Below, in pieces: positions 7,530-14,104 of a stretch of 16,237 bases of DNA. The stretch lies in contig CALMXV010000275.1 of the NCBI GenBank assembly GCA_937871155.1, positions 1 to 16,237 of the forward strand, in the 5' to 3' direction. The notes under the pieces were generated by a model. That model had not been told where the DNA came from. It worked only from the letters and a program-made list of their open reading frames with translations, and made no database searches. The position numbers and the translations under genes are program-made. The DNA comes from an uncultured Taibaiella sp. Its GTDB lineage: Bacteria; Bacteroidota; Bacteroidia; Chitinophagales; Chitinophagaceae. Positions within the stretch are counted from its first letter, which is position 1. Every line of letters starts with the position of its first letter.

Positions 7530-10136
7530 TTACTTCATAAAGGCTTCTTTCAAATAAGGGGAAGCAAAAGGTGATTGTAAGACTTTCTCTTTAGTCTTTG
7601 GGTTATTAATCAGCTTTTCCATCTTCTTTTCATTCAATATATTAATTTTTGAAAGCACTTTATTGAATGAAGGATCGGTTTGTAATAACTGTAGAAACTC
7701 TAAAGCCAATTGTTCTTTGTTGGGTTTTATTGTCTTTGTATCTCTAAAAAGTTTACGGTTCTTGAAGAACGCCCCAATCAATTGTATGACCCCTCCAAAT
7801 GTTGATTCTGCATCTGGTGATTGTGTTAACATAGAGGCATCCGGCACGGCAATTTTCAATGAATCAAAAGCTCTTAAAATACCATTTCCATAATATTTTT
7901 TCCATTCTGCAAACACATTGCCTTTAGCAGCCGAAGTATAGAGCGCATATCTTACAGCTTCTACTTTCTTCCATTGTTGTCCGGTTTTATAGTAACCTTT
8001 ACTTTCTAGCTCTTCTCTATGATACGCAATCCATAGTGCTGCGGCTGCGGCTACTTGTGGTGTTGCACTTGAAGTACCTCCTCCACTCTTTACAAATATA
8101 TTTCCGGGTTCTGCCCAAGGTGTATTAGGGGTATAAGCAGCCAAAGCTCTTGTCATGGATTCTGCAGGCCCCCAACTTCCTTGCATATACTTGGTAAAAT
8201 CTCCTCTTGTTTCATATCTGAATTTACTATCGTATGGCTGATGATTATACATAGCTCCTGTAGCAGCTATCACCCGTTTGAAGGCTGCGGGATAAAGTAC
8301 ACATTTTGGTAATAGCGTTTTGGGAAAGCCATCATACCAGCAATTACTTGCCGCCGATACTACCACTAGTCCACCTTCATAAGCTCTATTAATAGCTCTT
8401 GCCATTCGAGGGCTTGGTTTTCCTGCCATACTCATGGTCACCACTTCACACCCTTGTGCTAAGGCATAATCAATCGCTTCACAGAAATTTTCAGAATTAA
8501 GAATCGCTACAGAATCACTGATACGCATGGGTATCACGTCTGCAAAAGGAACACCTCCTATATAACCACTAAATTCTCCAGCAGTACTAGATTTTGGTAC
8601 TTCGTTTCCTGCAAATAAGCAAATGGTACCTAGTCCATGCCCATCATTTCCCGAACTTGTTTTATCCAAAGCTTTGTTACTTACTTCACCTTTGCCCGAC
8701 ATGAAATTTCGCTCTTTGCTTGTTTGCAAATTTTTTGGTAAGCCAACATGACCAGGGAGATACCCTGTGTCAATATGCCCTACGGTGATATGTCTATTGG
8801 GTTTGCTCATCACTTCTTTAGCTGCTGATGCTAATTGAGAGTGAGCATCATCCAAATGCCAACCAATTTTTACTGCCGGCTTCTCTCTTGCTGGCGACCA
8901 TTCATCAATATAATTAGCATCACCGCTACTAGCCCTAGTTATCGTTTTATCATCTGATGGGTTATAGCTTAGAATAGGCTCAATAACTACTTCATGTCCT
9001 AATTGATTTAATCTAGTTTGCAATGCATGAGCGGCTGTCCATCCATGCTCGAACTGCATTCCTTTCACTTCTAGAGTTACCGTGTTTCCTATTCTCTTAA
9101 TCACTTTTACTTCATCGCCCTCGCTTAAATTTGGTACCTCATTTTTAAACTCTGCTATTAGCATCGCATTCTTATTGACCGTACCACTCACAACATCTTT
9201 ATTAATGACAACATCTTTAATCGAAGTTTGTTTAGGCTCTAAATAACCAGAGATAGAAACATCATTGAGTTTAATCTTAAAAGGAAAGTCGGTATCAAAA
9301 TTCTTAATGATGGCACCATACTCAAAGTAATTAGGGTGTGGGTAGGCATAATACTTTTTGATGCGAGCAATAATCGCTGAAGCATTTAGCGTTTCGCCCT
9401 TCTTCGTTAGAATCTTAGATAAGGTTTCTGTAAACAAACCATAGGTATCTCCATCATAAGTCGATTGATTATCTTGACAAGCAGCCAGTAGTTTTACAGC
9501 AGCCTTAACACCTTTTCGCTTAGATATAGATTGATACTTGTCTAGAATAGGTTGATACACTTTTTCATAATCTCTTGTGATGATTTTTTGTTGAATTTTT
9601 GCATCCAATTTTCTATTTGCAAATCCTCTAGTAACAGCTGCTTGCTCTATACCATTTACTAAGGTTTCACTTAAATCTATAGAAGGTAAACTTTTTAAGC
9701 TTTTAATATCTCTCGTAACAGTACCGCTATGACAACTATCAGAAACAATCAAGATTCGTGTACCTTCTTTAAAGGCTTTAAAGGCATCATATAACTCATC
9801 ATCTAACAACTGCCTATCATAAAGGCACCAGGTCTGATCCATCGATTCTTTATCTACAGACGTCGGTTTATCATTAGGAATTTGACCACCATGCCCACTA
9901 TAAGTAAGCAGCATTATATCTCCTGCTACCATCGTATCAGCATAGGATTTTAATTGCTTCAATACTTTGTCAGATGTTGCTTGTTTATCTGTAAGTTTTT
10001 TGGTGGAGTAGCGATGCTTAATTGCAAATGCTTCCCACCATTTCGCATCATTAACTGCTGCTTTTAGTGTTGGTAAATCACCATAAACTTTTTCGTTTAC
10101 AGTATTGACGCCGATGTGTAAGCTGTACCCTTTCAT
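7530..10136 (-). CDS. Metacaspase-like caspase fused to a subtilisin-family (S8) serine protease
   Basis: The protein has 868 residues and two complete proteases in one chain. The caspase unit occupies about 1-285: His82 in YSGHGGQ and Cys135 in VSDSCHSGT. The MDQTWCLYD segment (99-107) is typical of bacterial metacaspases/orthocaspases, and AACQDNQ (219-225) is the usual downstream pocket strand. Residues 290-420 form a linker with beta-rich character and a charged tail. The S8 domain (about 425-735) has the full triad: Asp456 in GHIDTGY, His500 in NDGHGLGT, Ser689 in GGGTSSATP, plus the oxyanion Asn598 in SAASN. A helical tail (about 780-868) ends the protein. There is no signal peptide, unlike most subtilisins, so it should act in the cytoplasm and needs tight control; caspase-triggered release or activation is a natural hypothesis. 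It lies 12 bases from both neighbours. Domain calls are certain; the activation model is inferred. Confidence 0.96.
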   Translation of the reverse strand: MKGYSLHIGVNTVNEKVYGDLPTLKAAVNDAKWWEAFAIKHRYSTKKLTDKQATSDKVLKQLKSYADTMVAGDIMLLTYSGHGGQIPNDKPTSVDKESMDQTWCLYDRQLLDDELYDAFKAFKEGTRILIVSDSCHSGTVTRDIKSLKSLPSIDLSETLVNGIEQAAVTRGFANRKLDAKIQQKIITRDYEKVYQPILDKYQSISKRKGVKAAVKLLAACQDNQSTYDGDTYGLFTETLSKILTKKGETLNASAIIARIKKYYAYPHPNYFEYGAIIKNFDTDFPFKIKLNDVSISGYLEPKQTSIKDVVINKDVVSGTVNKNAMLIAEFKNEVPNLSEGDEVKVIKRIGNTVTLEVKGMQFEHGWTAAHALQTRLNQLGHEVVIEPILSYNPSDDKTITRASSGDANYIDEWSPAREKPAVKIGWHLDDAHSQLASAAKEVMSKPNRHITVGHIDTGYLPGHVGLPKNLQTSKERNFMSGKGEVSNKALDKTSSGNDGHGLGTICLFAGNEVPKSSTAGEFSGYIGGVPFADVIPMRISDSVAILNSENFCEAIDYALAQGCEVVTMSMAGKPSPRMARAINRAYEGGLVVVSAASNCWYDGFPKTLLPKCVLYPAAFKRVIAATGAMYNHQPYDSKFRYETRGDFTKYMQGSWGPAESMTRALAAYTPNTPWAEPGNIFVKSGGGTSSATPQVAAAAALWIAYHREELESKGYYKTGQQWKKVEAVRYALYTSAAKGNVFAEWKKYYGNGILRAFDSLKIAVPDASMLTQSPDAESTFGGVIQLIGAFFKNRKLFRDTKTIKPNKEQLALEFLQLLQTDPSFNKVLSKINILNEKKMEKLINNPKTKEKVLQSPFASPYLKEAFMK

Positions 10137-10148
10137 GTGTTTAGTTTT

Positions 10149-13100
10149 TTATGGTTTCAGTAATAAATTGATAATTTCTTTTCTAGTAGTTTCTTCGCTG
10201 AAGTAAGAGATGTGGTCGCCAGGGTAGATGGCAATTTTATTGTTTACATCAGTTTCTTTTAATGCCTTCATACTATCAATGGTTACTGCCATATCATTGG
10301 GCTTCCCATCAAATAGCAACATATCTAAACCTGGGAATAGAACTTTTTGTTTCAAAAACTCCGGTACCCTTTTTAGAAAAGCATCTTTGGTTTTGCCTTC
10401 TTTAATTAATGCCGTATCACTTCCTACAATAAAATAGGGCAACTTTTTAGGTATTGGTTGTTTATTTAATTTGGACAAAAATTCGCTGCCTAGGCTCATT
10501 TGCTTTAATGTATTACCGGGGTTATAGCAGTTTTCTATCAAAAAGCTGACTCCTGAAATCACCCATTTTAATGGTCCTCCAACGTTCATTGCATGGGTTA
10601 ATAATCCTTTGGCTCCTTTTGCTAATTGAAGTGCTGACTTTCCCCATTCAGAGCCCCCATTGGGTGTACCTACCATTATGAGTTTAGCAATCATCCCTTG
10701 TGCATAATACTCTTTTACAAATTGGCGACTTACCAAGCCTCCCATGCTATGCGCCACGAAATTTAGTTTCGGCATCTGCGGTTTACCAATACCTATTTCA
10801 TCCAATCTTATTTTTAGCTTCTCTGCAATTTCCTCAATCTTATTTTCCAAGTTTTCATAATCGTAGCTTAAGATTGTTGGCAATTGTTTTTTAGTTTGTT
10901 CATCACGTTTTAAACTTTCTATGATGGATTTAGTATCTCCAAAAATGCCATGAATTACTAGTGGTATAGCTGTTTTATTAGCCTGTGATTCCAAGTATGC
11001 TTTTATCTTCTTTTTGTCTGTACTTGTTTGCCATTTATTCTTTTCGAAATAATGAAGTGAGATCGTTTCGGTAGTAATTCTGAAGATTTTTTTAAAATAA
11101 AGTTTTACGGAACTCCATACCGATTTTGTATCGATAGCTTTCTGTTCTAACCTTCCTATGCTTGGCTTGGGTAATTGTTCAATCACAATCTCCCCTTTAG
11201 AATTTAGGTAGCCAACGGGAAAGTAGAGTTGAGTCGCTTCATCATATCCATAGGGAATTATGGTAAAATTATCTTCTACCGATTTAGTATCGGAAGTTTG
11301 ATTTAATCGAATAATTAAAGGGTTTTCAACTGATACTTTTAACTCTTGCACATCTTTAGTCGGTGTGAGTTCTAAGGCTTGTATCGATGAGGATTTGTTA
11401 TTAAACAAAGTACTTGCAAATGGGCGATTATCGGTGGCTACATCTCCCCAAATGGCAACACTATTTCCATAGGTAGTAGTGGCAGCTATGCTCTTATTAT
11501 TTGAAACGTCTCCTCCGGTAATGGCTGTAACATAAGCTTCAAAATTTTTGGGAGTTACGATTGTAATGGCATCCAATTTAGTGGTTGAATTGCTAGTAAT
11601 AAGTTTTTTCTTATTAGGTCCTATGATTCTAAAATTAAAATCAAACACTGCCCAATCTTCTGTTGAAACAGATGTATCTATCAAAGTCCCCTCTCCTTTA
11701 CTCGACATAAACCCCATATCCATATTAGCTTCAGTGTCTATTTGTAAACTTTCTTGCTTAAAAGAGTCAATATTTACAGCTGGATTAGTGGATACAATGA
11801 TTCTTAAGTATTCAAAAATTTCGTTAACGCCATTTTCTAAAAATTCTTTCTCTACTATAAGACTAAGCGTATTATAATACGTACCATGATCAAGTTGCTT
11901 TACTTCAATTTTTGAGTCATTTTCATTGGTCAAAAGTGGACGTGCTTTATCAATTTTATCTGTTAATATTCCATAACGTGCATCAAGGTATATAGATTGT
12001 AGATAGCATTGAGTAAGGTTTGACTTGGGATTAATGCTGATAGAAAATCTATAGTAAGGACTCTTCTCCTTTACATAGGACAAGTCTATCTGTGAGTTAG
12101 GTGTCACTTCAGAAACTATCCCTTCAGCACTATTTAACTCATCATAAGTGGTAAATTTTTTGCCTTCAATTTTTTCAAACTTAAAAATGAAATCACTTGC
12201 TTTGAAACGAGTCGTTGGATTGTTGATCCTTTTGATATAATACCATTTAGCAACTGAATTAGCGCAAGCCAAAAAGGTCTCTGGCTTACTATCACCCTTA
12301 AATAATGGTAAGCGTTCTTCTAAAGGTGTTAAGATATATTTTAGCTCGTCTTTACTTTCATAATAATTAATCATAAAATCCGGCACCTCTGTTGACTGTG
12401 GTTCCAAAATATTTATGAAGTATAAATCATCCTTGTATGCTTTAGTTAGTGCTTTTACTAAATCGGGTTTTAATTGAATTCTTTTTGAAAAGCCCAAACT
12501 CAATTTCTTGATGCCTAGTGATTTTATGCTTGCTTGGTAATGTTTCGAAATATCAAGTCCTCCTAGATGAGTATGATCCAACTTACTAGTTATGGATGAC
12601 ACCTCTGTGACCTTTGCTATTACATTGGTTCCTTCAATTTGAACGGTTGTGTATTGTGCTCCTATAGGTTTCGTAATTCCATTAATGGCACCGGCTTTTA
12701 GCTCCCAATAATCTTTCCCAATTACATATCGCACTTCAAATAGTTCTTGATAAGGAAGCAAGCCTCCTCCTAAAAAAGCAAGGTCAAGGTCGGATTGGTT
12801 AGTGTTATTTTTTGAATAGGCCTCTGCAACTGGGTTTTGATATTCATTGGCTGTAGCTACAGTAGCCGCTAAACTACTTTCAATGGAACGATAACTAATG
12901 TTTGTTCCTCTCTGCTGTAATAAAGAGCATAAGTTTATAGAGAAAAGCCCTCCTTTATTCGTGTCTTTTGATTGTTCGTTATCTCTACATGCTGATAGCT
13001 GAACATAAGAAGTCGTTTCATAGGTTGCTCGCCCGTTTACGATTTTAAAGAAGCCTTCTTTATAGCCTAAATAATCTTCTTTCTTTGGAACCCATGCGGA

Positions 13101-13691
13101 TGCTTCCGCTTGCCGGTTTTTATAAGGACCTTCCTCATCTATCATATCCAACGAGCGCATGTTATCCGCACTATGGCAGCAATCCATAATGACTAAACAA
13201 TGTACATCAGGCTTATTTTTCATAGCTGTTGCTAATAAATATGCTAGCTCAACATCTATCAAATCTCGGGTGGATTTGGTGCGACTATCAACACAAACAA
13301 GCGTTTCGTTTTGAGGATGCCCTTTACTGTTGGCAAACTCCGGTGTTGACCTCATCGTTGATCCATGACCACTATAATAGAGCAAACAGATATCTTTATC
13401 CTTTGCTTGAGCTAAATGATTAAAGGCAAGAGAGGAGATGTTTTTAAAACTTGGAACATTGTTCTTTATTTTAATTTTATTCTTTTTCTCATAGTCTTTA
13501 ATACTAGTATCCCCTTCATTGGGCGCTAAGAAATAACAAGGTTCATATTGAAATGTAGTTGCTTGCATTTTTATAATTCCTCTAAGCAAAGCATCTATAT
13601 TCAATATGTCTTTTACACAACCGTTTAATTTATTGACTGCTTGATAATCATTGATGCCAATTAAGGAAGCATATAGTTTACGAGTTTTCAT
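10149..13691 (-). CDS. Caspase fused to a C-terminal alpha/beta-hydrolase (lipase-like) domain
   Basis: The protein has 1180 residues and is the first gene of the operon. The caspase unit (1-310) keeps His109 in YYSGHGS and Cys172 in IMDCCHSA, with QLSACRDNE (231-239) as the downstream strand. Residues 320-400 carry a module (W329-x-L-x-AG-x-x-x-GI) that recurs in the dead paralogue at 1-1022. Residues 400-890 are a long beta-rich region that I do not recognise. Residues 905-1180 are an alpha/beta hydrolase: oxyanion VIHGIFGD (912-919), nucleophile AHSMGG with Ser982, VGTPNGG (1007-1013), likely acid Asp1133 in PNDMAV and His1160 in GDHISYF. This pattern fits PGAP1/LCAT-like lipases and esterases, so membrane lipids are a plausible target, not a proven one. 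A Lys-rich stretch (893-897, KKKIK) just before the hydrolase could be a caspase cleavage site. No signal peptide or membrane segment is visible. Confidence 0.95.
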   Translation of the reverse strand: MKTRKLYASLIGINDYQAVNKLNGCVKDILNIDALLRGIIKMQATTFQYEPCYFLAPNEGDTSIKDYEKKNKIKIKNNVPSFKNISSLAFNHLAQAKDKDICLLYYSGHGSTMRSTPEFANSKGHPQNETLVCVDSRTKSTRDLIDVELAYLLATAMKNKPDVHCLVIMDCCHSADNMRSLDMIDEEGPYKNRQAEASAWVPKKEDYLGYKEGFFKIVNGRATYETTSYVQLSACRDNEQSKDTNKGGLFSINLCSLLQQRGTNISYRSIESSLAATVATANEYQNPVAEAYSKNNTNQSDLDLAFLGGGLLPYQELFEVRYVIGKDYWELKAGAINGITKPIGAQYTTVQIEGTNVIAKVTEVSSITSKLDHTHLGGLDISKHYQASIKSLGIKKLSLGFSKRIQLKPDLVKALTKAYKDDLYFINILEPQSTEVPDFMINYYESKDELKYILTPLEERLPLFKGDSKPETFLACANSVAKWYYIKRINNPTTRFKASDFIFKFEKIEGKKFTTYDELNSAEGIVSEVTPNSQIDLSYVKEKSPYYRFSISINPKSNLTQCYLQSIYLDARYGILTDKIDKARPLLTNENDSKIEVKQLDHGTYYNTLSLIVEKEFLENGVNEIFEYLRIIVSTNPAVNIDSFKQESLQIDTEANMDMGFMSSKGEGTLIDTSVSTEDWAVFDFNFRIIGPNKKKLITSNSTTKLDAITIVTPKNFEAYVTAITGGDVSNNKSIAATTTYGNSVAIWGDVATDNRPFASTLFNNKSSSIQALELTPTKDVQELKVSVENPLIIRLNQTSDTKSVEDNFTIIPYGYDEATQLYFPVGYLNSKGEIVIEQLPKPSIGRLEQKAIDTKSVWSSVKLYFKKIFRITTETISLHYFEKNKWQTSTDKKKIKAYLESQANKTAIPLVIHGIFGDTKSIIESLKRDEQTKKQLPTILSYDYENLENKIEEIAEKLKIRLDEIGIGKPQMPKLNFVAHSMGGLVSRQFVKEYYAQGMIAKLIMVGTPNGGSEWGKSALQLAKGAKGLLTHAMNVGGPLKWVISGVSFLIENCYNPGNTLKQMSLGSEFLSKLNKQPIPKKLPYFIVGSDTALIKEGKTKDAFLKRVPEFLKQKVLFPGLDMLLFDGKPNDMAVTIDSMKALKETDVNNKIAIYPGDHISYFSEETTRKEIINLLLKP

Positions 13692-13720
13692 TGGCTGCTA
13701 TTTATTTAGTGCTACTATTC

Positions 13721-13739
13721 TTGAACATTAAAATGTCAA
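13721..13739. repeat. Short imperfect palindrome in the operon leader
   Basis: TTGAACATT (13721-13729) and AATGTCAA (13732-13739) are complementary except for one bulged base, separated by two bases. The site lies 30-48 bases upstream of the first ATG, inside the presumed leader. It could be a repressor half-site pair or a weak RNA fold near the translation start. The evidence is symmetry alone. Confidence 0.22.
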
Positions 13740-13912
13740 TCAAGTTTCTCGAATCTACTAGCAGGATAGAATACCCTATATAATGTTTACTTTCTTTAGA
13801 CCTTTCTCAAATTCTCAGATATTCTAGGTTGCAATATTTTATTACTTATAAGAAACTTCAAGGGTTTAAGTAAGTGTCCTATCTAATATTATATTTATTC
13901 GTTGGCTACATT

Positions 13913-13920
13913 CAAACATA
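13913..13920 (-). promoter_or_regulatory. Candidate promoter -7 box (TATGTTTG) of the caspase operon
   Basis: Read on the minus strand this is TATGTTTG, an exact match to the Bacteroidota -7 consensus TAnnTTTG, 221 bases upstream of the first operon start codon. A TTG lies only 10 bases upstream (13931-13933), closer than the usual 17-23 base spacing, so the -33 element is poor or absent. That would fit a weak or activator-dependent promoter. The match is short and could be chance in AT-rich DNA. Confidence 0.4.
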
Positions 13921-13972
13921 AATTTCATACCAATTTATTCATACCGTATTTATACATGTAAATGCAAGCTTT

Positions 13973-13997
13973 TTACATCACTTTTTCATAGATGTAA
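13973..13997. repeat. 7-bp inverted repeat, possible operator
   Basis: TTACATC (13973-13979) is followed after 11 bases by its perfect complement GATGTAA (13991-13997). It lies some 50-80 bases upstream of the candidate -7 box, where an activator would bind. There is no run of T after it, so it is not a terminator. No regulator gene is present in the window to pair it with. Chance occurrence in AT-rich DNA cannot be excluded. Confidence 0.3.
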
Positions 13998-14052
13998 TTT
14001 CATTTTAAAGATAATTCAAATTCATCCTTATTCAAAGCTTTTATATAATAAC

Positions 14053-14084
14053 AAAAAAGCTACCCCAACACTGAGGTAGCTTTT
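14053..14084 (-). terminator. Intrinsic terminator of the T9SS-sorted protein gene
   Basis: On the minus strand, 21 bases after the stop codon at 14105, a stem of 13 base pairs (arms 14072-14084 and 14055-14067, with one G-U pair) closes a 4-base loop and runs into six T residues (14053-14058). This is a textbook rho-independent terminator. It should prevent read-through into the caspase operon, so that operon needs its own promoter. Confidence 0.9.
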
Positions 14085-14104
14085 GTATCGGTTAGGATAG
14101 ACTC

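Larger units (their letters stand above)
13692..14104. other. 413-base non-coding gap between the secreted-protein gene and the caspase operon
   Basis: This very AT-rich stretch separates two units transcribed in the same direction. It holds the terminator of the upstream gene, one exact Bacteroidota -7 box match, a 7-bp inverted repeat upstream of that box, a short imperfect palindrome near the start codon, and a pair of 8-base direct repeats (TTCATACC at 13924 and 13938). I see no open reading frame with gene-like features, no tRNA and no insertion sequence remnants. If transcription begins near 13906, the operon leader is about 215 bases, long enough for post-transcriptional control, though I recognise no riboswitch in it. 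Confidence 0.7.

Noticed and set aside
10149..13691. Gasdermin-like or transmembrane pore segment in the caspase proteins
   Set aside because: I saw no hydrophobic stretch long and uniform enough for a membrane helix and no gasdermin-like pattern; the hydrophobic parts fit fold cores.
13734..13739. TTGACA on the minus strand as a sigma-70 -35 box
   Set aside because: There is no TATAAT-like box 16-18 bases downstream, and Bacteroidota do not rely on that consensus.
13924..13945. Two TTCATACC direct repeats as an array or operator
   Set aside because: There are only two copies of eight bases in very AT-rich DNA, too little to call an array or a defined binding site.
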